From the NCBI GenBank assembly GCA_016712465.1, contig JADJQZ010000001.1:4650001-4714000 (forward strand): a DNA stretch of 64,000 nucleotides, in the 5' to 3' direction. A model generated the notes under the pieces. That model searched no databases. It was not told where the DNA came from and saw nothing but the letters and a program-made list of their open reading frames with translations. The translations under genes were made by a program, and so were the position numbers. This DNA comes from Candidatus Obscuribacter sp. (lineage in GTDB: Bacteria; Cyanobacteriota; Vampirovibrionia; Obscuribacterales; Obscuribacteraceae). Each line of letters starts with the position of its first letter. The first letter of the stretch is position 1. Below, one piece after another: positions 36,879 to 44,894 of this stretch.

Positions 36879-39860
36879 ATGGCAAGCGAAGAAGCAAAAG
36901 AAGACGTGGCAAACAAAACTGAACATGATCATGAACACGAACATGATCATGTTCACGCATGCTGTGGACATGACCATGAGCATGAGCATGAACACAAGCA
37001 TGAACATGAACACGAATGCTGCGGACATGACCATGAGCACGAGCATGAACATGAACACGAATGCTGCGGACATGACCATGAGCACGAGCACAAGCATGAA
37101 CCCAAGGCCGAAGAGACGGCAGTCAAATCGATACCAGTAAGCATCCAGTTGGGCAAGTCCAGTTCCAATCAGGAACACAAGCACGACCACGAACATGAGC
37201 ATGACCACGGTTCCTGCGGTCACGATCACAGCCACGACCACGAACATGAGCATGACCACGGCTCCTGCGGTCACGATCACAGCCATGACCACGAACATGA
37301 GCATGACCACGGCTCCTGCGGTCACGATCACAGCCATGACCACGAACATGAGCATGACCACGGCTCCTGCGGTCACGATCACAGCCATGACCACGAACAT
37401 GAGCATGACCACGGCTCCTGCGGTCACGATCACAGCCATCACGGCTGCGGTCACCATCACCATCATGAGAAGCCGAAAGATGAACGGGTCGGCATGCGAG
37501 AAGCTGAAAACGGCGGCACCGCCTGTCAGCTCAATCTAGATCTAATCCTGCCCGGTGAGACTGACGAGATCGGTCGCTTCGAAAAACTCGAGAAACTGCT
37601 GGAAGAGAAGCATGGAATCGACGATGTACACGTAAGAAAAGACTCGGACCGCACCGAGCTTTGCATACACTATGATCCCGAAAAGGTACAACTTTCTCAG
37701 ATCCTGAACCTGGCTCACGGCGCCGGTGCCGACATCAACAAACGCTACCGGGCAGCAAGCTGGTTCATTAGAGGCATGGACTCCGCACAGTGCGCTTACA
37801 TGATTGAATACGCTCTCAATCGAACCAGAGGCGTGCTGCAGGCCAATGTGGCCTATGCTTCCGAACGCCTGGTGGTTGAATTCGACAACAACCTGATCAC
37901 TAAGAAGCAAATCGAGTCGCAGGTACAAGCCCTTAATTTTGAACTGGAAGAACCGGAAAAAGGTCATGCTTGCTCCTTCCATGCCCATGGCGGCGGCCTC
38001 GCTCCCATGCTGGAAATCCCCCTGGTGGTGGCAGCCGGCGTATTGCTTTTTGTGGGTTATTTCCTTGGTATCAAAGAGGGTCCCACAACGGCCATTCCTA
38101 CAACTTTCTTCGTCATGGCCATGGTGGCGGCAGGCTTCTTTCCTGTAAGGGGGGCCCTATCCTCGGTAAAGCAGGGCATCTGCGACATCGAGACTTTGAT
38201 GGTGCTTGCCGCTGTCGGAGCGGCGTTCACAGGAGCCTGGTTCGAAGGAGCCTTTCTGCTATTCCTATTTAGTCTCGGTCATGGACTGGAACACCGGGCT
38301 ATGGACAAAGCCAGGCGAGCCCTTGAAGAACTGGGTAAACTGAGACCGGAGAAAGCAAGAGTCAAGGTCAACGGCGAAATCAAAGAAGTGCTCGTCAACG
38401 AAGTAAAACGCGGAGACACTGTGGTAGTGCGCCCCGGAGACCGTGTACCTCTGGACGGCACCATTCTCTCCGGCACCTCCTCTCTCGACCAGGCAACCAT
38501 CACCGGCGAATCGGTGCCAGTGGCAAAAGGTCCGGGAGACCAGGTCTTTGCCGGCACCATCAATAGTGAGGCGGCCCTGGAAGTGCAGGTGACCAAACTA
38601 TCCGGAGAATCAGTGCTGGCTCGCATCATAGATATGGTGGCGGAAGCGGAAGCACAAAAGAGCCCCACCCAGAGATTGGCTCAAAAGATGGAGCGTAAGT
38701 TCGTGCCGATAGTATTGGTTTGCGCGCCGGCTCTGACGATTGTGCTTATGCTCATGCAAACGAGCTTTAAAGAAGCACTATTGCGGGGCATTTCCCTGCT
38801 GGTAGCGGCCTCTCCCTGCGCTCTGGCCATTGCCACACCGGCAGCGGTGCTGGCTGCCGTCACGAGAGCAGCCCGCGGTGGCGTGCTAATCAAAGGCGGA
38901 GCCTACCTGGAAGCACTCGGGAAAGTATCTGCCATTGCCTTCGACAAAACCGGTACTCTCACAGTGGGCAAGCCTCAGATTGTCAGCATCAATCCCGTGG
39001 GCGGCGTGGAAGAAAATCACCTGCTTGCTGTGGCAGCCTCTGCTGAGTCACATTCATCCCACCCGCTGGCCATCGCCATCGTGGATGGTGCAAAGTCCCG
39101 CAACTTAAAACTGGAGAATGCGGAAAGCAGCGAAGCAATTCATGGTAGGGGTCTACGCTCCATGGTGGCAAATCGCAGCGTGGCTGTCGGCAACCTGGCT
39201 CTCTTCGAGAATGAGAACGTTCCGGAGGCAGTTACGAAAATGGCTACAGACCTGGAGAGTAAAGGTCAGACTATTATGGTAGTCAAACATGACGACCACT
39301 TCCTTGGTGTTCTCGGCGTAGCAGATCAAGTGAGAAGCGAAACCAAACAGATTTTGTACGAGCTAAAACAACTTGGCATAAGCAGAAATATAATGCTCTC
39401 CGGCGACAACGCTACCGTAGCCAAGGCTATCGGCTCCGACCTGAGAATGGATGAAGTAAAAGCGCCGCTTTTACCGGACGAAAAGGTAAGCGCCATCCGC
39501 ACTCTCGCCAAGCAAGAACACGTGGCCATGATCGGCGACGGCGTCAATGACGCTCCGGCGCTGGCTGCTGCTTCCGTAGGTATCGCCATGGGCGGCGGCG
39601 GCTCCGACGTAGCTCTGGAAACTGCCGATCTTGTTTTGATGAGTGAAGGGCTCAACAAATTACCATTCGCCGTAAAACTAGCTCGCACCGCCACCAATAC
39701 CATAAAACAAAATATGGTTATCGCGCTGGGGGTAAGCGCACTTCTGGCCATCGCCTCCATCTTCGGCTTTGTGCAGATCAGCCAGGCGGTCGTACTGCAT
39801 GAAGGCAGCACGCTCCTGGTGCTTATGAACGGGCTCAGACTGCTCAGATTCAAGGCCTGA
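36879..39860 (+). CDS. P1B-type metal-transporting ATPase with very long His-rich N-terminus
   Basis: 993 residues from ATG 36879, after GAAGAAGG. Residues ~16-200 are a His/Asp/Glu/Gly/Cys region of HDHEHEH and CCGHDHEH units. Two divergent HMA-like domains follow (~210-365), the second with 'RGMDSAQCAYMIE', where the usual CxxC reads SxxC. The ATPase core has 'TITGESVPV', the phosphorylation site 'FDKTGTLTVGK' (Asp689), 'SHPLA', 'GDGVNDAPAL' and a membrane 'SPC' motif near 645 in place of CPC, plus 'HEGST' in the last helix. SPC with HEGxT is the P1B-4 signature (Co/Zn/Fe(II) export: CoaT, PfeT). The exact metal is uncertain. Followed 18 bp later by a Sel1 protein. Confidence 0.9.
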   Translation: MASEEAKEDVANKTEHDHEHEHDHVHACCGHDHEHEHEHKHEHEHECCGHDHEHEHEHEHECCGHDHEHEHKHEPKAEETAVKSIPVSIQLGKSSSNQEHKHDHEHEHDHGSCGHDHSHDHEHEHDHGSCGHDHSHDHEHEHDHGSCGHDHSHDHEHEHDHGSCGHDHSHDHEHEHDHGSCGHDHSHHGCGHHHHHEKPKDERVGMREAENGGTACQLNLDLILPGETDEIGRFEKLEKLLEEKHGIDDVHVRKDSDRTELCIHYDPEKVQLSQILNLAHGAGADINKRYRAASWFIRGMDSAQCAYMIEYALNRTRGVLQANVAYASERLVVEFDNNLITKKQIESQVQALNFELEEPEKGHACSFHAHGGGLAPMLEIPLVVAAGVLLFVGYFLGIKEGPTTAIPTTFFVMAMVAAGFFPVRGALSSVKQGICDIETLMVLAAVGAAFTGAWFEGAFLLFLFSLGHGLEHRAMDKARRALEELGKLRPEKARVKVNGEIKEVLVNEVKRGDTVVVRPGDRVPLDGTILSGTSSLDQATITGESVPVAKGPGDQVFAGTINSEAALEVQVTKLSGESVLARIIDMVAEAEAQKSPTQRLAQKMERKFVPIVLVCAPALTIVLMLMQTSFKEALLRGISLLVAASPCALAIATPAAVLAAVTRAARGGVLIKGGAYLEALGKVSAIAFDKTGTLTVGKPQIVSINPVGGVEENHLLAVAASAESHSSHPLAIAIVDGAKSRNLKLENAESSEAIHGRGLRSMVANRSVAVGNLALFENENVPEAVTKMATDLESKGQTIMVVKHDDHFLGVLGVADQVRSETKQILYELKQLGISRNIMLSGDNATVAKAIGSDLRMDEVKAPLLPDEKVSAIRTLAKQEHVAMIGDGVNDAPALAAASVGIAMGGGGSDVALETADLVLMSEGLNKLPFAVKLARTATNTIKQNMVIALGVSALLAIASIFGFVQISQAVVLHEGSTLLVLMNGLRLLRFKA
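37185..37439 (+). repeat. Five 51-bp tandem repeats inside the ATPase His-rich region
   Basis: Copies begin at 37185, 37236, 37287, 37338 and 37389, each coding the 17-residue unit DHEHEHDHGSCGHDHSH. The last three are nearly identical to one another and the first differs at a few third positions. The pattern indicates recent unequal crossing-over or replication slippage. A truncated HGCGHHHHH unit follows. Confidence 0.95.
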
Positions 39861-39877
39861 TTGACAGGACTTAGCTC

Positions 39878-41206
39878 ATGAAAGTTGCCATTCCGGTCAT
39901 CGTCATAATGGGCATTGTCATCGCCATTGTGGTCGGACTGTACAATAGCAGCAATTCAACCGCGCCTGTTGATCTCTACGAAAAAGGAAGTTTTCACGAA
40001 AGAGCGCGGGCCTTTGAAAGGCTGTTGAAAGCCGTGCACCATATCAGCAACAACCCTGTATACGAGATTGGTGAATTCGGAAGCTTCATTTGCACCATGG
40101 ACAAAAGCGGCGTCGCACAGACGGTGAAAGACCTGCAACTGCAAGCGGTGACTGAACTGACACCGGAAGAAAGAGCCCTGACCGAACTGGTGCCAACCTT
40201 GCAAAAACGCTATGCAAATCCCGCCGAAACAGTAAAAGTCTATCGGGGCACCGACCTCAAAAGCGACAAAATGCCCTTTGATTTCGTCCTTCTCTACAAC
40301 GACGAAGCGAATCAAGACTGTAGCTTCCTTCTAGGCTATCACCCTCCTATTGCGGGAAGCACGGCACCACCCAAACGGGAGAGCGCAGTGGTCGCGGTTC
40401 CCGAAAAGCTTCTTGCTCGCGCCACTACCGGCGATGCAGAAGCCCAATTTCAAGCCGGCGAGCTTTATGCCAGGCAAGAAACCCCGGCGCAGGATAAGAC
40501 AGCGGCTCAATGGTACGAGAAAGCCGCCAATCAAGGACATAGTGAAGCCCAATACAATCTAGGCAAGCTATATCTTTCGGGTCGACTCGGTAAAGACAAG
40601 AAGGAAGATGCCCGGCACTGGCTGGAAAAGGCTAGAGACCAGGGAAATAAACTAGCCCGACTGACCATCGAGCAACAAATTATCAGCGGCAACTTCCAGG
40701 GCGATCGCGAAGCGCTTCTAAAGGAAAAAGCCAACACGGCAAGTGACCAGTCAAAGGTAGATCTGGCTGAATACTACATGAAGAAAGCGGACTACAATAA
40801 AGCCATGATCTGGTACAAGCAGGCTGCAGACAAGGGTGATCTCACATCTACTTTAGCCCTGGCCAAACTGCATGAGAAACGCGGCGAATTTACGGAGGCG
40901 AAGAAACTCTATCAGACTGCTGCCGGTTATGGCTCGTACACGGGGCTAATCATTTGCGGCGATTTATGCCTGAAAGAACACCAGTATCAGCAAGCGGCGG
41001 AATACTTCAGGAAAGCAGTGCTGGCCGATAAAAGCAGCCTAGGCACCAGTCGCTCAAGAATGTTGCCGGAAACGGAGTGCTTGAAAGTCGATGCAATCCG
41101 CAAGAAAGGAGAACTTGAAAAGGCAGCGACGCTTTACAGACAAATAGCAATACGCAGGCACGAAGAAGCAGAGCGGACGGCAGAGAAGGTGCTCAAAGAG
41201 AAATGA
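39878..41206 (+). CDS. Sel1/TPR-repeat protein with N-terminal membrane anchor
   Basis: 442 residues. A hydrophobic segment at residues 2-21 ('VAIPVIVIMGIVIAIVVGLY') anchors it. A ~150-residue alpha/beta domain follows, then Sel1-like repeats from about residue 180: 'GDAEAQFQAGELYARQE', 'AAQWYEKAANQGHSEAQYNLGKLY', 'AMIWYKQAADKGDLTSTLALAKLHE'. Sel1 repeats assemble protein complexes. It is the second-last gene of the 33.3-41.6 kb block, overlapping the Nudix gene by four bases (ATGA) and lying 18 bp after the ATPase, so a shared transcript is likely. Confidence 0.75.
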   Translation: MKVAIPVIVIMGIVIAIVVGLYNSSNSTAPVDLYEKGSFHERARAFERLLKAVHHISNNPVYEIGEFGSFICTMDKSGVAQTVKDLQLQAVTELTPEERALTELVPTLQKRYANPAETVKVYRGTDLKSDKMPFDFVLLYNDEANQDCSFLLGYHPPIAGSTAPPKRESAVVAVPEKLLARATTGDAEAQFQAGELYARQETPAQDKTAAQWYEKAANQGHSEAQYNLGKLYLSGRLGKDKKEDARHWLEKARDQGNKLARLTIEQQIISGNFQGDREALLKEKANTASDQSKVDLAEYYMKKADYNKAMIWYKQAADKGDLTSTLALAKLHEKRGEFTEAKKLYQTAAGYGSYTGLIICGDLCLKEHQYQQAAEYFRKAVLADKSSLGTSRSRMLPETECLKVDAIRKKGELEKAATLYRQIAIRRHEEAERTAEKVLKEK

Positions 41207-41607
41207 GAACCCCTTCGGATAAAATAAGAGTGCTGGCGGCGGTGGTGCAGCGAGACGGACGCTACTTAATCTGCCAGCGCCCGGAAGAGAAGCGGCACGG
41301 ACTCTATTGGGAATTTCCCGGCGGGAAGTTGGAAGCGGGCGAGGATCATGGAGCGGCGGCTGTCCGAGAGCTAAAGGAAGAGCTGAATCTGACTGTGCTG
41401 AACGTAGGCACCATTCTCTATTCGGCTAATGACCCAGGCTCATCTTTCATTGTCGACTTCGTCAATGTAGAAGTGGATGGTATACCGGTCTTACACGAAC
41501 ACTGCCAGCTTCGCTGGTTGAAGGTAGAAGAATTGAAGGAATTGAAACTGGCGCCCAGTGACCTGAGCTTCCTGGAAAACTACCTGCTCCCTCTATCAAA
41601 CAGTTGA
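41203..41607 (+). CDS. Nudix hydrolase (MutT-like)
   Basis: 134 residues. The Nudix box is complete: 'GGKLEAGEDHGAAAVREL' followed by 'KEEL' (G-x5-E-x7-R-E-U-x-E-E). It starts 'IRVLAAVVQRDGRYLICQRP', the usual opening of MutT/8-oxo-dGTPase-type proteins, and 'GLYWEFPGGK' precedes the box. The likely reaction is hydrolysis of an oxidised or other nucleoside diphosphate derivative with Mg2+. Its start codon overlaps the stop of the Sel1 gene. No obvious link to the metal ATPase is visible beyond position. Confidence 0.9.
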   Translation: MRTPSDKIRVLAAVVQRDGRYLICQRPEEKRHGLYWEFPGGKLEAGEDHGAAAVRELKEELNLTVLNVGTILYSANDPGSSFIVDFVNVEVDGIPVLHEHCQLRWLKVEELKELKLAPSDLSFLENYLLPLSNS

Positions 41608-41679
41608 CCAAGTTAGACTGGCTGGCTATCCTAGCGTATTCAAAGACAACCGGCACGTAAACTGAAGGAAGCGCCGAAA

Positions 41680-42273
41680 ATGAAACTTCAAAAGAACCTG
41701 ACCACACTGCTTGCCATTTCCGCTCTCTTGCCGGTCCTCTGCTTAATTGCAGTCAACCCCGCCAGAGCCGAGAAGGACGACTCCCGGGGCCGTCAGCGGC
41801 TGGCTGGAAAAACAGTTGAATACGAACCGAAAGAGGGCTTCGAGCGCCGCGCCCTGGACCTCATCAATACCCTTAAGAATAACGAAGTCGGTGGCTTTGC
41901 CACGCTACTGGACGGCTTGAGTCAGGCCTACGATCTGGACAATACCTTGAAAGGGAAAGGTCCCATAACCCTCTTCGCCCCCATCGACAAGGCTTTTGAG
42001 CGCATTCCACAGGCAGACAGAGATTTGCTCTGGGCTAATAAGAAAAAGCTTAAGCAGGTGCTTTCTTACCACATTGTGCCGGGCAAACTAACTGCCCAGG
42101 ACTTGAAGGACGGCGCCAAGTTGAAGACCCTGGAAGGGCATTCCCTGACCGTAAGCCGCAAGGGCAACGACATCTATCTGGACAAAGCCCTGGTGAAAGT
42201 GACCAATATACCCTGTTCCAACGGCGAGTTGCATGTGCTCGACGACGTGGTGATGCCGCCCCTCTCTCAATAG
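41680..42273 (+). CDS. Secreted fasciclin (FAS1) domain protein
   Basis: 197 residues. Signal peptide 1-28 (cleavage near 'NPARAE'). A single FAS1 domain follows with its landmarks in order: 'TLFAPIDKAFERIP' (H1), 'YHIVPGKLTAQDL' (H2) and 'PCSNGELHVLDDVVMPP' at the end. FAS1 domains mediate adhesion in bacteria and eukaryotes. A purine-rich site (GAAGGA) precedes the ATG. Confidence 0.88.
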   Translation: MKLQKNLTTLLAISALLPVLCLIAVNPARAEKDDSRGRQRLAGKTVEYEPKEGFERRALDLINTLKNNEVGGFATLLDGLSQAYDLDNTLKGKGPITLFAPIDKAFERIPQADRDLLWANKKKLKQVLSYHIVPGKLTAQDLKDGAKLKTLEGHSLTVSRKGNDIYLDKALVKVTNIPCSNGELHVLDDVVMPPLSQ

Positions 42274-42425
42274 CAGCAGGAAACCGGCAAGAAACACCGG
42301 GCACTTGACTAGCCTCGCTCACCCTAATGATTTGCGAGGATAGCTATCCCTTTGTAAAATGAACCCCCTAGGGACAGCTCAAGCAGTTGTCCGGACCCGC
42401 AAAACACCCCAATGGCGGAAATATC

Positions 42426-43322
42426 ATGAAGAATGCAAAATCCCTCTACATCTTGCCCGTTTGCCTAACCCTCTGTGCTTTCGCCTCTGAGGAAGTGCGG
42501 GCAGATAACACTCTCACGGACAATCCGGTCACTAACATGGTGAAAGGAGTGGTGGGAGCCACGGGCAAGGTCGTGAAGGGAACGGCTAAGGGAGCAGAGA
42601 TTCTCGTCAAGGATGCGGTCAAAGGTACCGAAGTGGTTGTTAAAGGAGCGGCAAAAGGCGGCGAGATCGTCGTAAAAGACGCCGCTAAGGGCGGCGAAGC
42701 GGTGCTCAAAGGCGGCGAAGCCGTAGTCAAAGGCGCCGGCGGCGTGGCTGTCAAAGGCGGAGAGGCCGTTATCAAAGGCACTGGCGCCGTAGTGAAAGGC
42801 ACCGTCCACGGGGCGGAGGCTGCCGCCTCTGCTACCGGTAAAGCAGTCGGCCATGCCATGGGCGGCTCCGATTCGCAGGCACCCGGTAAGAGCGCCACCG
42901 AGAAACTGAGCACCGCTCCGGCGACGCCGGCAGCGCCTCTCACCAATTTGATCGGCTCAACCCTGGCTGTCACCATAGATGGTGTGGGAAATATTATTGA
43001 CGATACCGGCAGACTGGTAGGTCGGGTCAACAAAGATACGACCACTCTGCCGAAAGGCTCACTCTCAATGTCCGGACGCATGATGACTGTATCAGTCAAT
43101 AGCGCCGGACAAATGGTAGATTCCACCGGCAACTTCGTCGGACACATTCTCGGGGCTGAACCCTTGCGCGCCGATCCATCCACCAGCCTGGCCGGCAGCA
43201 GCGGCACGGCCGGCAACATGGCAGCGACGGAAACAGCAGCACCGCAACCGAGTTCAAGCTGGACCGATGAAGATGCGCTCAAGGATGCCGCGCCCAAACT
43301 GCACGGACCAATCGACAAATAA
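42426..43322 (+). CDS. Secreted protein with 11-residue lysine-rich repeats and a duplicated beta module
   Basis: 298 residues from ATG 42426. A GTG/ATG-type start at 42387 is possible but adds 13 non-signal residues. Signal peptide through about residue 26 ('SEEVRAD'). Residues ~49-135 are an uninterrupted series of repeats. Four are exactly 11 residues with the pattern (V/I/L)-V-K-(G/D)-x-(A/V)-K-G-x-E-(V/I/A), then shorter seven-residue units follow. The second half holds two related beta segments, 'VTIDGVGNIIDDTGRLVGRV' and 'VSVNSAGQMVDSTGNFVGHI'. It ends with a Ser/Pro/Ala-rich tail. The function is unknown. The helix-type repeats suggest membrane or lipid contact. Confidence 0.65.
   Translation: MKNAKSLYILPVCLTLCAFASEEVRADNTLTDNPVTNMVKGVVGATGKVVKGTAKGAEILVKDAVKGTEVVVKGAAKGGEIVVKDAAKGGEAVLKGGEAVVKGAGGVAVKGGEAVIKGTGAVVKGTVHGAEAAASATGKAVGHAMGGSDSQAPGKSATEKLSTAPATPAAPLTNLIGSTLAVTIDGVGNIIDDTGRLVGRVNKDTTTLPKGSLSMSGRMMTVSVNSAGQMVDSTGNFVGHILGAEPLRADPSTSLAGSSGTAGNMAATETAAPQPSSSWTDEDALKDAAPKLHGPIDK
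42570..42821 (+). repeat. 33-bp-period coding repeats (11-residue units)
   Basis: Within the preceding gene. Four consecutive 33-bp units are recognisable at protein level. They are degenerate at DNA level, so selection rather than recent duplication maintains the pattern. Shorter 21-bp units (V-K-G-G-E-A-V type) follow. Confidence 0.7.
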
Positions 43323-43335
43323 GCATCACTAACTA

Positions 43336-44025
43336 CTACTTTTGAATCTGCACTTGATTGGTCAAATAATGATAAGAGCTTACAAGCTCTTTTAAGGCCG
43401 GCACGGCTTTTTCAAACTGCTCCTGATTGCGCGCAGATAAAACACAGAAGACGACCCAATCAGGCTCTTCCATATAAGCAACGGCTTCAACATTGCCGTT
43501 CTTATCGGCGCTTAAATACCTGAGCTGGGCCAGTTTCGACTGGCTACCATAGGGGATAGGGTCCTTCTTGCTCTCTTTGATTTCGGGCGAAGCTTCCTTC
43601 ATGTAATCGATATCGGCCCGAATTACTTTCTCAAGAGAACGCCCGTCACGTTTGACGATGCGGCTATACATTACAACCGGGCTATCCGACCAAGATGAGC
43701 CGCGCGGATAAAAGACGGCCACCAGCCCCTGCGAACTCCCGGCTTGCGTATCGAGAACCCAACCGCTCGGTGCACTCAAGGCATAAGAATGCCCCTCTCC
43801 ATAGAATATGCCGGAGCCTTTATCAATCGGTCCGGTCTTCTGATCACGGAGAGTGACCGTTTCTGACTTGCTTCCATCTTTTGCAGGTACAGACTTAAGT
43901 GTCACCGTTGCACCGGGCTGAGCCAAAGCCGGCGAAACAAACAACCCTGCCGGGCTAAAAGACAAAGCCAACACCACCGCGCAGGCGGCAAGTCCGGACC
44001 AGGCATGAAAAAAATTGCTTCTCAT
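43336..44025 (-). CDS. Secreted protein of unknown function, 229 residues
   Basis: ATG 44025 with GGAG seven bases upstream. A longer frame from 44082 lacks a signal. Signal peptide 1-35 ('AVVLALSFSPAGLFVSPALAQ'). The mature domain has 'YGEGHSYALSAPSGWVLDT' and 'QGLVAVFYPRGSSWSDSPVVMYSR', with a plan of strands around a 'PxGW' turn seen in many small secreted proteins. No catalytic motif is seen. It converges with the repeat protein. Confidence 0.7.
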   Translation of the reverse strand: MRSNFFHAWSGLAACAVVLALSFSPAGLFVSPALAQPGATVTLKSVPAKDGSKSETVTLRDQKTGPIDKGSGIFYGEGHSYALSAPSGWVLDTQAGSSQGLVAVFYPRGSSWSDSPVVMYSRIVKRDGRSLEKVIRADIDYMKEASPEIKESKKDPIPYGSQSKLAQLRYLSADKNGNVEAVAYMEEPDWVVFCVLSARNQEQFEKAVPALKELVSSYHYLTNQVQIQK

Positions 44026-44113
44026 TAGGATTCTCCCACAGGAGCGCCACTGACAGGAACATGGTAACATCTCAAAATTCAACTATGCCAGTGTGGGGGA
44101 GAGTCGAAAATTC

Positions 44114-44893
44114 ATGCAAGAGACAATAAAGACAGTCGCTCCATCACTGCGGGCCCTTCTAGAGGGCTTCATCGACTACGCCGGGCTCTACCCGCCGGCC
44201 AAGGTGCCCCTCGACCAGGCCATGAAAAACTACGAAAGTTACCGCTCGGGGCAATATGCCTGGATGTTGCGCTGGTTTGTCCTGGGAGCTGCCGAACTGG
44301 CTGCTTTGCCGGGGGAAGCCGAGGGGAAATTCTCTGTCCTCTGCGACAGCGACGAAGCTCGTGCCACCACAATCGAGTCGACTTCCGTGATTCAAACAAC
44401 TCGCCCCACCTATTGCGAAGTCAGCCTTGCTAATCTCGATCAGCTTGACAAAATAAAGGAAGCAAAGCTTTTTGCCAAGATTCGCACTGGCGGGCTCAAG
44501 CCGGAGGCAATACCGACACCGGAGGCAGTTGCCGCCTTCATCAAAGGCTGTGCCGTGAGGAAACTGCCCTTCAAAGCTACGGCCGGATTGCACCATCCTA
44601 TAAGAGCGGAACAAGCCCTCACCTACGAAGAGAATTCACCACGGGCGGTGCTGCACGGCTTCATCAACGTGCTCATGGCCGCAGCCTTTGCCTGGCACAC
44701 AGATATTGATATCGTGCCGATCTTAGAGGAAACCGATGCCACTGCTTTCCGCTTCGATGAGTGTGCGCACTGGCGAGACAAAACTCTTACGCAAGCACAG
44801 ATCAAAGAAGCCAGAAAAGAATTCATGCACTCGGTTGGTTCATGCTCCTTCGACGAACCTGTGCAAGATCTGAAGAACCTCGGCTTCCTTTAA
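44114..44893 (+). CDS. Conserved hypothetical protein, about 259 residues
   Basis: ATG 44114 is chosen. GTG 44093 would add seven residues, and the GGAG at 44098-44101 sits before the ATG with a long spacer. The sequence 'FIDYAGLYPPAKVPLDQAM' near the start and 'FKATAGLHHPIRAEQAL' in the middle look conserved. No signal, no membrane segment. I recall similar unnamed proteins from other bacteria but cannot name a function. It converges with hisD, with stop codons adjacent. Confidence 0.6.
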   Translation: MQETIKTVAPSLRALLEGFIDYAGLYPPAKVPLDQAMKNYESYRSGQYAWMLRWFVLGAAELAALPGEAEGKFSVLCDSDEARATTIESTSVIQTTRPTYCEVSLANLDQLDKIKEAKLFAKIRTGGLKPEAIPTPEAVAAFIKGCAVRKLPFKATAGLHHPIRAEQALTYEENSPRAVLHGFINVLMAAAFAWHTDIDIVPILEETDATAFRFDECAHWRDKTLTQAQIKEARKEFMHSVGSCSFDEPVQDLKNLGFL

Positions 44894-44894
44894 C

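Noticed and set aside
37185..37439. CRISPR-like array of regular repeats
   Set aside because: The 51-bp units are contiguous with no unique spacers, and they encode an in-frame His-rich peptide.
36855..37466. Minus-strand ORF of 203 codons opposite the His-rich region
   Set aside because: It is a shadow of the repetitive His codons (Met/Val-rich complement) with no start signal. The plus-strand ATPase frame explains the sequence.
42341..42352. GGATAGCTATCC palindrome as an operator
   Set aside because: It is a single 12-bp palindrome with no regulator nearby. Chance occurrence is possible.
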